A program made the translations under genes and the position numbers. The notes beneath the pieces are model-generated. The model was not told the DNA's origin, ran no database searches, and was given only the letters and a program-made list of their open reading frames with translations. This document shows positions 1 to 7,507 of a DNA stretch of 32,356 nt, piece after piece; position 1 is the stretch's first letter; every line of letters begins with the position of its first letter. The stretch spans positions 1 through 32,356 of the forward strand of contig SMYC01000108.1 in NCBI GenBank assembly GCA_004356105.1, given 5' to 3'. The stretch is from Acidobacteriota bacterium (GTDB lineage Bacteria; Acidobacteriota; Vicinamibacteria; Marinacidobacterales; SMYC01).

Positions 1-650
1 GCCGACGAATATTTAGGATTGCTGTCGCTTCAGCAGGCGCAGTGCGAGCGGAGACGCAAGAGCCCGATCGCGGTGGCTCCCACACTCGGACCAGTATCGA
101 GCAGCTTCCCGCACGCTTGCTCCCGGCTCATATAGGACGCCGTCCCCATAATTGCGCCGAGCGCCGTGCCTTTTGTGAGGGTTGGAGACTGAGACGATTT
201 GCTCCGCGAAGAACGCCTTCGCCAAACCTAAGTCCAGAATCTTGATCTGTCCTTCCCACGTAATCATCACGTTCGCCGGCTTCAAATCACGGTGACCGAT
301 GCTCTTCTCGTGGGCGGTTTCCATCCCCTCAGCAAGTTGTACAAAAAGCGGTATCGCGTCTTCGAGCGCCATCGGAATCCGCTTCGCGAGCGTCTCCCCT
401 CCACGACTTCCATGATGAGGAACTGCCGTCCGACGTACTCTTCGAGCCCATAAAGCGTGGCGATGTTCTGATGATTGAGCTGAGCCAGAAGCCGCGCTTC
501 CCGCTCGAACCGAGCCGAACGCTCCTTGTCCCGAGACAGCTCCTCGGGAAGCACTTTGATCGCGACGTCGCGCCCGAGCTTATCTCCAGATGCGAATGCC
601 ATCGCGAGTCGATTATGACCCATTCCACTCCCGCAGTGTGGTTTCGAGTA
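1..650 (-). pseudogene. Ser/Thr protein kinase fragment, frameshifted (copy K1)
   Basis: Reading leftwards from about 650, the translation gives a degenerate glycine loop (GSGMG), then KLGRDVAIKVLPEE with the catalytic Lys, the N-lobe, and IMEVVEG. After a one-base loss near 403 the frame changes and continues with MALEDAIPLFVQLAEG, the catalytic HRDLKPANVM, and DLG in place of DFG. A second shift near 190 moves the activation loop (SPTLTKGTALGAIMGTASYM) to another frame, and similarity fades near 90. No propeller is visible and the fragment may run off the window. It is a broken member of the PknB-like family that recurs through the window. It diverges from the esterase gene beginning at 691. 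Whether the frameshifts are real or sequencing errors cannot be told here. Confidence 0.85.
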
Positions 651-690
651 ACCAATGTGCTACCCTCACAGAAAAGAAAGGAACTCAGGG

Positions 691-1602
691 ATGGCGAGCC
701 AAGAAGCGAAAGCGTTGAAGGTGAAACTTGGAGAGATCCTAGCGCGGCTCTCGGGCGACAAAGACAACCGACCGTCCTTGGAGGAGATGCGCGCGGAGGG
801 TACCGTCTTCGGCGAGCTCGCATCTGAGCCGGAAGGCGTCACGTGGACGAAAGTCGATGCCGGCGGAGTGCCGTCCATCTGGGCCGACTCTGCCGGCGGG
901 TCGACGGATCGCGTCGTCCAGTACGTGCACGGCGGTGGCTACGTGATCGGAAGTGCTGCCGCTTACAGCCGCTTCACAGGCCACCTCGCCAAGTCCGTCG
1001 GATGTCCCGTCCTCAGCGTCGACTACCGCCTCGCACCTGAGAACCCGCACCCGGCGGCGGTCGAAGATTCGACGAAGGCGTACCGATGGCTGCTTCAGCA
1101 AGGCTACGATCCCTCGCACATCGCGATTTCAGGCGACTCCGCCGGAGGCGGGCTGACGCTCGCTACTTTGCTGTCGCTTCGCGACGCCGGGACTCCCCTT
1201 CCCGCCGCGGCAGTGCCCATATCTCCCTGGGTCGACATGGAAGGCACTGGTGAAACCATGGCGACGAACGCTGAGCGTGACGTGCTCGTGCGGGCGCCGA
1301 TGCTTCACGCAATGGCCTTGATGTTTCTAGGCGGCGGCAGTGCGAAGGACCCGCTAGCCTCACCGCTTCACGCCGACTACTCCGGAATCCCAGAAATGTA
1401 CATCCAGGTGGGTGGCGACGAAGCGCTGCTGGATGATGCCAGAAGGGTTACAAAGAGGGCGCAGAAGGCTGGAGTCGATGTGACCCTCGAGATTTTCCCC
1501 GAAATGCAACACGTCTTCCAGATTGCCGTCGGCGGTGTCCCGGAATCGGACGACGCTGTCGCCAAGATCGGCGCTTACCTACGACCTCGTCTGGGTCTCT
1601 AG
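691..1602 (+). CDS. Alpha/beta hydrolase, hormone-sensitive lipase (family IV) esterase
   Basis: Predicted cytoplasmic carboxylesterase/lipase of 303 aa that hydrolyses short acyl esters. The oxyanion motif HGGG is at residues 80-83, the nucleophile Ser150 is in GDSAGG, the acid is Asp243 in GGDEALLDD, and the base is His274 in MQHVF. The order and spacing are those of the HSL family, and the length is typical. An upstream in-frame ATG at 655 exists, but the ATG at 691 follows a purine-rich AAAGGAAC stretch and gives the usual N-terminus. The gene lies between two broken kinase pieces, one divergent upstream and one downstream, so it looks like a single-gene insertion into the kinase cluster. 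The natural substrate is unknown. No signal peptide is seen. Confidence 0.92.
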   Translation: MASQEAKALKVKLGEILARLSGDKDNRPSLEEMRAEGTVFGELASEPEGVTWTKVDAGGVPSIWADSAGGSTDRVVQYVHGGGYVIGSAAAYSRFTGHLAKSVGCPVLSVDYRLAPENPHPAAVEDSTKAYRWLLQQGYDPSHIAISGDSAGGGLTLATLLSLRDAGTPLPAAAVPISPWVDMEGTGETMATNAERDVLVRAPMLHAMALMFLGGGSAKDPLASPLHADYSGIPEMYIQVGGDEALLDDARRVTKRAQKAGVDVTLEIFPEMQHVFQIAVGGVPESDDAVAKIGAYLRPRLGL

Positions 1603-1621
1603 TATCATTAATAAATGATAC
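1602..1621. promoter_or_regulatory. Perfect 8-bp inverted repeat after the esterase stop
   Basis: GTATCATT and AATGATAC flank the spacer AATA, starting in the esterase stop codon and ending 3 nt before the ATG of the next kinase piece. It is AT-rich in a GC-rich setting and has no following T-run, so it looks more like an operator or recombination scar than a terminator. No regulator can be assigned. Confidence 0.4.
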
Positions 1622-1623
1622 GC

Positions 1624-1861
1624 ATGGCCCTCACCCCCGGAACCCACCTCTCTAGGTCCCTACGAGGTCCTTTCGCCAATCGGAAAGGGCGGGATAGGCA
1701 AGGTCTACAAGGCCAAAGACACCCGGCTCGATCGGACGGTGGCCATCAATGTCCTCCCCGACCATTTTGCTGAGAGCCCCGAGCGCAAGCCACGCTTCGA
1801 GCGCAAAGTCCAGGCGATCTTCAATCTTCAGCATCCACATATCTGCACCCTCTTCGAAGAG
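1624..1861 (+). pseudogene. Ser/Thr kinase N-lobe fragment (copy K2, forward part)
   Basis: The ATG at 1624 begins MALTPGTHL, typical of PknB-like kinases. A four-base insertion (TCTA) at about 1651-1655 then moves the rest to another frame. That frame reads PYEVLSPIGKGGIGKVYKAK (glycine loop), then DRTVAINVLP, in which the VAIK lysine is Asn, and ends at HPHICTLFEE. The fragment stops at 1861, inside the palindrome CTCTTCGAAGAG, where sequence from the opposite strand begins. It belongs to a different kinase subfamily ('ALTPG...LGPYEVL') from the other copies. It cannot encode an active kinase. Confidence 0.85.
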
Positions 1862-2239
1862 ACAGCACCGAAACGCCCAGATGTCGGTCCTCTTATCGGT
1901 CGGCTTCCCGCGCGCTTGCTCCAGGCTCATGTAGGAGGCCGTCCCCATGATGGTGCCGAACGCCGTGCCTTTCGTCAGGGTCGGCGACTGAGCCGACGCC
2001 GCGGAAACGCTCTCGTCAGGAGTGAACGCCTTGGCGAGCCCGGAGTCCAAAATCCTGATCTGTCCTTCCTGCGTAATCATCGCGTTCGAAGGTTTCAGAT
2101 CGCGATGAACGATGCCCTTCTCGTGCGCGGCTTCCATCCCCTCGGCAAGTTGAATGAAGAGCGGGAGCGCGTCTCCGAGCGCCATCGGGATGCGCCCCGC
2201 AAGCGTCTCCCCTTCCACAACTTCCATGATGAGAACCAG
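1862..2239 (-). pseudogene. Ser/Thr kinase C-lobe fragment, inverted (copy K2, reverse part)
   Basis: On the minus strand, 2239 to 1862 reads continuously from IMEVVEGETLAGRIP through GIVHRDLKPSNAMI, ILDSGLAKAF (DSG replaces DFG) and GTASYMSLEQARG to RTDIWAFRCCLFEEG. The N-lobe upstream is missing and the reading runs into the forward fragment at CTCTTCGAAGAG. Wording such as SQSPTLTKGTA places it with copies K1 and K3 rather than with the forward fragment it abuts. It is either an inverted segment or a chimeric join of two kinases. It is non-functional. Confidence 0.85.
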
Positions 2240-2309
2240 CGCTGAGACAGCGTGGCCGAGAATCAACGCGTTAGCAAACCTGCCGTTATAAATCGTTATA
2301 TTCGATAAG

Positions 2310-2329
2310 AATCTCGTTCGAACGAGATT
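2310..2329. repeat. Kinase-array palindrome, copy R1 (perfect, 20 bp)
   Basis: AATCTCGTTC is followed directly by its reverse complement GAACGAGATT. The core matches the CTCGTTTGAACGAG palindromes found between kinase copies elsewhere, but here the centre is CG instead of TG. Unlike the other copies, the TTGCCC promoter element lies about 130 bp away (2458) instead of 7-25 bp. Confidence 0.75.
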
Positions 2330-2457
2330 TCAAGAACAAGATCGGTACTCCGCTGCGAGCAATCGGAACGGACCGCGCTCGTCGCGAACGCCTGCCGGAG
2401 AGACGAATTTGTCGGTCAAGTTCGTCGTAGCTTCGTGCGCCCCACTCCCTCCCCTGG

Positions 2458-2486
2458 TTGCCCACTCCCCGCCATTGTCGTAACAT
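2458..2486 (+). promoter_or_regulatory. Kinase-family promoter, upstream of a kinase stub and the pseudouridine synthase
   Basis: TTGCCC at 2458-2463, a 17-bp spacer, and TAACAT at 2481-2486. The same hexamers and spacing precede the kinase gene at 3943. The start region of the original kinase is deleted, so this promoter now reads through a short kinase remnant towards the RluA-type gene at 2600. Confidence 0.6.
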
Positions 2487-2598
2487 CGTCTGCACGCACT
2501 ACCTCGTTCTCGAGCTCGTTCCTGGCGAGACTCTCGCGGAGCGCATCGCGCGCGGTCCCATCCCATTGGAAGAGGCTCTCGACATCGCGACCAAGCAT
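2487..2598 (+). pseudogene. Ser/Thr kinase remnant (about 33 codons)
   Basis: From 2497 the translation is HYLVLELVPGETLAERIARG continuing to IPLEEALDIATK, the hinge and alpha-D/E region of the kinase family. It matches the same stretch of the copy at 14645. Everything before and after is gone: upstream is the kinase promoter and downstream is the pseudouridine synthase gene in a different frame. It may now act only as 5' leader. Confidence 0.8.
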
Positions 2599-2599
2599 C

Positions 2600-3469
2600 A
2601 TGCCCACACCACACACGGTCGAACACCCTGAGGAGCTCATGTCCTTTCTCTTTGCCCGTCACCCTGACGTGAAGAGGACAAAGCTGCGCCAGTGGCTCGA
2701 GCACGGGTCGGTTCAAGTCAACGGACGGTCGGTAAAACGCTCCAACCACCCTCTGCATACGGGGGATGTGGTCTCGATTCGTGCCAAGAACGAGGTGCGC
2801 GCCGAAGGTCTGTTGCCACCGGGAATGCGGGTATTGTTCGAAGACGAATCGCTCATCGTCATCGAGAAGCCCGAGCGTCTGCTGAGCATGGCCAGCGCGA
2901 CGGAACGGGACGAGACCGCCTATGCGTTTCTGACGGACTACGTGCGCGGCGGTAATCGTCGGAGCCGGAAGCGGGTGTGGATCGTCCACCGGTTGGACCG
3001 CGAGTCGTCCGGGCTAATGGTCTTTGCCAAGACGAAAGCGGCCAAGCGCGAGCTGCAAGCAAATTGGTCCAAAACCGAGAAACGCTACCTGGCAGTAGTG
3101 GAAGGAGCGCCACCGGCTGACCAGGGCGTGCTGGAGTCACACCTCAATGAGAGCAACTCGTATAAGGTCAAAAGCGCCCCTCGCAGTGCGCGGACACGCC
3201 ATGCGGTGACCCATTACCGCGTGATGAAGCGCACCGCGACCCGCGCGCTGCTCGAACTGACACTTGATACCGGTCGGCGCAATCAGATCCGCGTGCATCT
3301 CACCGATGCGGCATGTCCGATCATCGGCGATCACAAATATGAGGCCCGCACGAATCCCGCTCGGCGCCTGGGATTGCACGCGAGCTCCCTGCAGTTCAAG
3401 CATCCGTTGTCTGGCGAGCTTCTAAGGTTCGAGTCACCTCTGCCGCAGACGCTGTCGCGGCTGCTGTGA
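2600..3469 (+). CDS. RluA-family RNA pseudouridine synthase with S4 domain
   Basis: Isomerises uridine to pseudouridine in rRNA or tRNA in the cytoplasm. The protein is 289 aa. An S4 RNA-binding domain lies at about 14-60 (TKLRQWLEHGSVQVNG), and the catalytic domain carries the RluA signature HRLDRESSGLMVF with catalytic Asp133. RRNQIRVH, IIGDHKY and LHASSLQF further on are standard family blocks. The gene appears complete. The ATG at 2600 gives a full S4 domain; an alternative ATG at 2639 follows GAGGAG too closely. The reading frame is open back to 2435, but that part covers kinase remnant in the wrong frame and is not expected to be coding. The family (RluA/C/D/YlyB-like) is clear; the target uridine is not. 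Confidence 0.92.
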   Translation: MPTPHTVEHPEELMSFLFARHPDVKRTKLRQWLEHGSVQVNGRSVKRSNHPLHTGDVVSIRAKNEVRAEGLLPPGMRVLFEDESLIVIEKPERLLSMASATERDETAYAFLTDYVRGGNRRSRKRVWIVHRLDRESSGLMVFAKTKAAKRELQANWSKTEKRYLAVVEGAPPADQGVLESHLNESNSYKVKSAPRSARTRHAVTHYRVMKRTATRALLELTLDTGRRNQIRVHLTDAACPIIGDHKYEARTNPARRLGLHASSLQFKHPLSGELLRFESPLPQTLSRLL

Positions 3470-3904
3470 TCTGTAGCTGTAGGGCTCGTGGGTTTGTTCG
3501 GCGGCGATTCAACCACTTGGCCAGGTCTCCACAGGGTTGGCCGCAGTTGCCGAGGAGCTGGGAGAAGAAGTCGACGCTCGCGTAGACGCAACTGTCCACG
3601 CGATTGTCTTTGGCCTTCCCCCAGGTGGGTAACCCCGTCGCCCGGACCGACCTCCGATCCGGGCGGGTTAAGGTTAAGGAGCTGCACCCGCTTGCCCGGG
3701 GGCGTCGTCGGGCCGCCGAGGGCCTCGGCGAAAGCCGTCACTTTGTCTGAAATCTCGGCGCGCCAATGAGCGAGATCGTCCGCCAACATCTCGCATCCGG
3801 ACGTTGGTGCCTGAATCACTTGGTACACGCACGGAACGTTTTGGCTGCCCAATTCACTCCGCGACAATCGCTTGGGAATCATACTGAGTCAACGGTCCCG
3901 CTAC
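3470..3904. other. Intergenic stretch with no recognised gene
   Basis: About 430 bp between the pseudouridine synthase stop and the promoter of the kinase at 3943. A minus-strand open frame (3882 leftwards, into the 3' end of the synthase) has an orderly first part but is rich in Arg/Pro/Ser later and matches no family I recognise. It may be the remains of another gene. No palindrome of the kinase-array type is visible here. Confidence 0.4.
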
Positions 3905-3933
3905 TTGCCCACAATCCACCATCGTCGTAACAT
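3905..3933 (+). promoter_or_regulatory. Promoter of the kinase at 3943
   Basis: TTGCCC (3905-3910), 17-bp spacer, TAACAT (3928-3933). The hexamer ends 9 nt before the GTG start at 3943, so the transcript would begin at or within a few nucleotides of the start codon. No Shine-Dalgarno sequence is present. The element is conserved at four other kinase starts in the window. Confidence 0.65.
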
Positions 3934-3942
3934 CACCGGGTT

Positions 3943-6186
3943 GTGTCGCTCGAACCCGGTCACCAACTCGCCCACTACGAGGTCCTAGAGCTCATCGGCA
4001 AGGGCGGGACGGGCGAGGTTTACCGGGCCCGCAACACCAAGCTCGGTCGGGACGTGGCCATCAAGGTCTTGTCGGAGGAGTTCTCCCAGGACAAAGAACG
4101 TCTGGAGCGCTTCCAGCGGGAGGCCCGGCTCCTGGCCAAGCTGAACCACGCGAACATCGCCACACTGCACGGGCTCGAGGAGCATCACGGCCAGCTGTTT
4201 CTCGTCATGGAACTGTTTTTTGGCGAGACTCTAGCCGAACGGATTGCGGAGGGCCCGATCCCGCTCGATGAAGCCATCCCGCTTTTCATCCAGATTGCCG
4301 AAGGTCTCGAGGCTGCGCATGAGAAAGGGATCATCCCTCGGGACTTGAAACCGGCGAATATGAAGATTGGGCTGGACGGGCAAATCAAGATCCTCGACTT
4401 CGGGTTGGCGAAGGCATTCGGCGGAGAAGAAGTGTCCGCGGTCGAGTCGTCTCAATCGCCGACGCGGACCAAAGGTACTGCGCTCGGCACCATCATGGGC
4501 ACCGCCTCTTATATGTCCCCCGAGCAAGCGCGAGGCAAGACGGTCGACAAGCGCACCGACATTTGGGCGTTCGGCTGCGTGCTCTTCGAAGCGTTGACGG
4601 GGACGAAAGCCTTTGACGGTGAAACCGTAAGCGACATTATCGGTGCGGTGCTTCGGGCCGAGCCGGACGCGGCGCGGCTGCCTTTCGAGACCCCGGTTTC
4701 TGTCCGGAGGCTGTTCTTGCGGTGTCTGCGGAAAGATGGCCGGGAACGACTGCACGATATCGCCGACGCTCGCCTCGAGCTCGAAGAGAGAGCTACGACG
4801 TCGAGCCCAGCGGTGTCTTCGACACTGGCGTCGCGGCGGCGGGTGCTGGCGCTGGTTTTGACCGCAGTCATGCTGAGCAGCTTGTCCATGTGGTGGATGA
4901 TGCGGCACGAGGCATCGCCGTCGGCGCCGGTAACCCGCTTCGCCGTCGCGGCGCCCGAAGTGTATTCCGCTCGTCGCTCGATTGCCCTATCGCTTGACGG
5001 CAGCCGACTCGCTTACACGAGCGAGGCGGGAGTACAGCGACGCCTCCTGCTGCGGCGCATGGACGAGAGCGATGCCACTCCGGTTCGCGGAGCCGAGGGA
5101 AGCATCGAGTACCCGTTCTTCTCTCCAGACGGCGAGTGGATCGGCTTTTTCGCCGACGGCCAGATCCAGAAAATCCCTGTCGATGGCGGAACTCCGGTGA
5201 CGCTGTGCGCCGCCCCCTTTCACACAGGTGCGAGCTGGGGTGACGACGGCTTCATTATCTTTGGCACGAACTCAGGTCTTGCGCGCGTGTCCGATACTGG
5301 CGGCGAGCCAGAGCCCTTGACACGTGTCGATCCTGACGCGGGCGAGCTCCAGCACCGCTGGCCGGACGTGTTGCCCGACGCGACAGCCGTTCTCTTTACG
5401 GTACGCACGCGAACGGATTTCCGTATCGATGTCCTGTCCCTGGAGACTGGCGAACGACATGCCGTCCACCCCGGGTCCGATGGGCGGTTCAGCTCATCCG
5501 GACACTTGATCTTCTACCGAAGAGGTTCACTCTTTGCGATACCGTTCGACCCCATCCGTCTCGAGACTTCGGGTGCCGACGTTCCCTTTCTCGCAGACGT
5601 TCAGGTCATCGGACCGGCATCTATAAACTACGGCCTGTCTCGGAACGGAACGCTCGTCTATACCAACCGAAAATTCCTACCGAACGCGATCGTATGGGTG
5701 GCTCGGGATGGCGCTCCCGTCCCGGTATTGGAAGGCCATTCGTTCGCGAACCCCCGCCTTTCCCCGGACGGAGACCGGCTCGCCGTCAGTATCGTCGGCC
5801 CGTCGTCTTCACATGTCTGGACGTACGATCTCCGTCTGGGTTCCTTGAACCGCTTCACCTTCGAGCAAGCTAACCACCCGATGTCGAGTCCCGACGGTAG
5901 CTGGATCGTCTTCAGCTCCGAGCGAGACGGCGCCTGGGGGATTTATCGCAAGAAGGCAGATGGAACCGGAGGCGCAGAGAAGCTCGTCTCGATAGACAGT
6001 GGATGGATGACCGCGGCTTTCTTCGCGTCTAACGGCACCGCCCTCGGCTTCACGAGAGTCTATACGTCAATGACCGGCACGTTGATCGTGGATCTGGCGG
6101 AAGATGCCGTCCCCCAGCCTCTGCTAGACGAAGAGTTCTCCGAGATCCACGATTCTCTTTCCCCCGACGAGCGCTACTTCGCCTAA
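3943..6186 (+). CDS. Membrane Ser/Thr protein kinase with C-terminal PD40/TolB-like propeller (copy K3)
   Basis: PknB-like kinase domain at about 11-280: glycine loop GKGGTGEVY at 19-27, Lys41 in VAIK, DLKPAN with catalytic Asp134 and Asn139, DFG at 152-154, activation loop ending GTASYMSPEQA, and RTDIWAFG. The HRD histidine is replaced by proline (IIPRDLK, residue 132). A single transmembrane helix at about 301-320 follows an Arg-rich stretch, and beta-propeller repeats (SPDGEWIGFF, SPDGDRLAVS, SPDGSWIVFS) fill the rest, presumably outside the membrane. The GTG start is set by homology (MSLEPGHQLAHYE) and promoter position. The stop at 6184-6186 is caused by an extra A in a TAT codon; the missing tail is legible downstream. 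It is probably an environmental-sensor kinase in origin, with doubtful activity. Confidence 0.88.
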   Translation: MSLEPGHQLAHYEVLELIGKGGTGEVYRARNTKLGRDVAIKVLSEEFSQDKERLERFQREARLLAKLNHANIATLHGLEEHHGQLFLVMELFFGETLAERIAEGPIPLDEAIPLFIQIAEGLEAAHEKGIIPRDLKPANMKIGLDGQIKILDFGLAKAFGGEEVSAVESSQSPTRTKGTALGTIMGTASYMSPEQARGKTVDKRTDIWAFGCVLFEALTGTKAFDGETVSDIIGAVLRAEPDAARLPFETPVSVRRLFLRCLRKDGRERLHDIADARLELEERATTSSPAVSSTLASRRRVLALVLTAVMLSSLSMWWMMRHEASPSAPVTRFAVAAPEVYSARRSIALSLDGSRLAYTSEAGVQRRLLLRRMDESDATPVRGAEGSIEYPFFSPDGEWIGFFADGQIQKIPVDGGTPVTLCAAPFHTGASWGDDGFIIFGTNSGLARVSDTGGEPEPLTRVDPDAGELQHRWPDVLPDATAVLFTVRTRTDFRIDVLSLETGERHAVHPGSDGRFSSSGHLIFYRRGSLFAIPFDPIRLETSGADVPFLADVQVIGPASINYGLSRNGTLVYTNRKFLPNAIVWVARDGAPVPVLEGHSFANPRLSPDGDRLAVSIVGPSSSHVWTYDLRLGSLNRFTFEQANHPMSSPDGSWIVFSSERDGAWGIYRKKADGTGGAEKLVSIDSGWMTAAFFASNGTALGFTRVYTSMTGTLIVDLAEDAVPQPLLDEEFSEIHDSLSPDERYFA

Positions 6187-6554
6187 TAGCTCGAACAAAT
6201 CCGGGCGCTCGGAGATCTACGTGCGGCCGTATCCTAGCCTCGACGGCAAGTGGCAGATCTCGACCGAAGGCGGCGTGCATTCCACGTGGTCCGCCGATGG
6301 CCGCGAGCTCTTCTATCGACGAGGAACGGTGATGATCGCGCGACTTTGACCCAGATGCACGCCCCCCTCACGGCGATTCACAGATTCTCTTCGAAGGTGG
6401 CTTCGAGGTGAGTCGCTACAACAGGAACTATGACGTGGCTCCCGACGGCCGCTTCTTGATGGTGAGGGCGACCGGCGAGCGCCGACCCCCAGAAATACAC
6501 GTCGTTCTCAACTGGTTCGAAGAGCTCGAGCGGCTCGCCCCTACGAAAGACTGA
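6187..6554 (+). pseudogene. Frameshifted C-terminal tail of kinase K3
   Basis: After the premature stop the next frame reads YSSNKSGRSEIYVRPYPSL, then DGKWQISTEGG, WSADGRELFYRRG. Near 6348 the frame changes again to ILFEGGFEVSRYNRNYDVAP, and ends LNWFEELERLAPTKD at a TGA (6552-6554). This end matches the conserved NWFEELERLVPTEN terminus of the other copies. Two indels therefore separate it from the main reading frame. Confidence 0.85.
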
Positions 6555-6558
6555 GCTC

Positions 6559-6576
6559 ATCTCGTTTGAACGAGAT
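6559..6576. repeat. Kinase-array palindrome, copy R2
   Basis: ATCTCGTT-TG-AACGAGAT, 4 nt after the kinase K3 tail stop. The TTGCCC element follows at 6599, but the -10 half of the promoter is lost because sequence from inside a kinase gene follows directly. Confidence 0.8.
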
Positions 6577-6617
6577 CTCTCAGACGGCAACGCGTTGGTT
6601 GCCCACGGCCCTCCCAC

Positions 6618-6662
6618 CACGAAATCTTCGAGCCCATCATCGGCAAAGACGGGATGGGGTCC
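6618..6662 (+). pseudogene. Kinase N-terminal stub (about 15 codons)
   Basis: The translation HEIFEPIIGKDGMGS corresponds to HYEILEPIGKGGMGE, the glycine-loop region of the kinase at 17290. It is joined on the left to a truncated kinase promoter and on the right, after about 36 bp of unassigned sequence, to the PIN toxin gene. This marks the kinase copy into which, or beside which, the toxin-antitoxin pair was placed. Confidence 0.65.
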
Positions 6663-6698
6663 CGCGAGCCCAGCTTTACGACCCACTCCCTGTCCATC

Positions 6699-7121
6699 TC
6701 AACGTTCCCAAGGGTTGAAGTAGGAACATTCTGTCACTTGAAAATGCTGAACGTTCTCCGTCACGACTGTCAATTCCCTTTCCAGAGCGGTCGCAGCCAA
6801 GAGCGCGTCCAGGACCGGGACCCTTCTGCCGGCTTTTTCCGCCACTCCCGCTAGCTCTCCCCAGCGAGTCGCGACTCCTAGGTCGACATCCAGAACGCGA
6901 CCTGCAAACCGACTCGCAAGGTCCTGATCGACCCAGGCCTGTAACTTCTTCCGTCTGCGACTTTCGATGAGCTTGCTGACTCCTTTTTGCAGTTCACCGA
7001 ACGTGATGACGCTCAAGTACAGCGAAAGCTCTTCCTGCTTCTGCAGCCAGCCTACAACGCCTTCATTGGGTTCTTTCTTGACCAACTCGGAGAGTACGCA
7101 AGTGTCGAGCAGGTATCTCAC
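6699..7121 (-). CDS. PIN-domain toxin (VapC-type endoribonuclease)
   Basis: Predicted Mg-dependent RNase toxin of 140 aa, standard PIN length. Acidic residues are where expected: Asp6 in YLLDTCVLSEL, Glu43 in ITFGELQKG, Asp105 in VPVLDALLAATA, with Asn123 in VVTENVQHF. It overlaps its upstream antitoxin gene by 4 nt (ATGA), which implies translational coupling and a type II toxin-antitoxin operon. The antitoxin is Phd/YefM-type, a combination often seen with PIN toxins. The pair lies between a kinase stub and kinase fragment K4. It appears intact. Confidence 0.93.
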   Translation of the reverse strand: MRYLLDTCVLSELVKKEPNEGVVGWLQKQEELSLYLSVITFGELQKGVSKLIESRRRKKLQAWVDQDLASRFAGRVLDVDLGVATRWGELAGVAEKAGRRVPVLDALLAATALERELTVVTENVQHFQVTECSYFNPWER

Positions 7122-7369
7122 AGCTCGACATCCCTTCCGTAGTCGGCGGATCGTCCGACGTCGAGATCCGCCCCTACCAGAGGAGATTTGCGCAGAAAAC
7201 CCACGAGACTCCCTTTCGGCGTGGTGAGTCGCTTGAACTCTCCTATCGAAACGACGACCGCTGTTTCCTTTCCCCGCCGCGTGATGGTCTGCGGTCCTTC
7301 CGCGATGGCGCGGTCGACGACCTCGCTGAACCGGTTCTTGGCATCCTGTAACGCCCAGACGCGTTTCAT
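7118..7369 (-). CDS. Phd/YefM-family antitoxin
   Basis: Antitoxin of 83 aa that should bind the PIN toxin and repress its own promoter. The N-terminal Phd fold is clear (WALQDAKNRFSEVVDRAIAEG then QTITRRGKETAVVVSIGEF), and the C-terminal tail (RKSPLVGADLDVGR) is the expected toxin-binding part. A GGAGG Shine-Dalgarno precedes the ATG at 7369. Immediately upstream is a perfect palindrome (7380-7396), the likely autoregulatory operator. Confidence 0.92.
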   Translation of the reverse strand: MKRVWALQDAKNRFSEVVDRAIAEGPQTITRRGKETAVVVSIGEFKRLTTPKGSLVGFLRKSPLVGADLDVGRSADYGRDVEL

Positions 7370-7379
7370 TTTTCCTCCA

Positions 7380-7396
7380 AGCTAGACTGTCTAGCT
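7380..7396 (-). promoter_or_regulatory. Palindromic operator of the Phd/PIN operon
   Basis: AGCTAGAC-T-GTCTAGCT is a perfect 8+1+8 inverted repeat 10 nt upstream of the antitoxin ATG. An AT-rich stretch just upstream on the minus strand (TTTTAAAATA) could hold the -10. The position and symmetry fit Phd-dimer autoregulation. Confidence 0.7.
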
Positions 7397-7492
7397 CTAT
7401 TTTAAAATCTCCGTGAGTCGCCTGTCAAGAGTTCTCCCGATGCGCTCTTCGCAATACCGTAGCAGGGAATGCAAGCGACGACTCCTCCGCGC

Positions 7493-7507
7493 ATCTCGTT
7501 TGAACGA
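7493..7507. repeat. Kinase-array palindrome, copy R3 (right arm partial)
   Basis: ATCTCGTT-TG-AACGAG, then kinase codons GAGTTCTCTAGAGAC begin at once. The left flank (CGACGACTCCTCCGCGC) resembles the trailer after other kinase stop codons. The promoter and kinase N-terminus that normally follow have been deleted, perhaps through the shared GAG. Confidence 0.7.

Noticed and set aside
1739..2245. A plus-strand open frame spanning the head-to-head kinase pieces
   Set aside because: The first third is real kinase sequence, but the remainder is antisense to the inverted kinase C-lobe, so it is not a genuine fusion protein.
3331..3882. A minus-strand open frame of 183 codons
   Set aside because: Part overlaps the pseudouridine synthase, composition is Arg/Pro/Ser-rich, and no family or ribosome site was recognised. 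It may be a decayed gene, so it is described only as intergenic.
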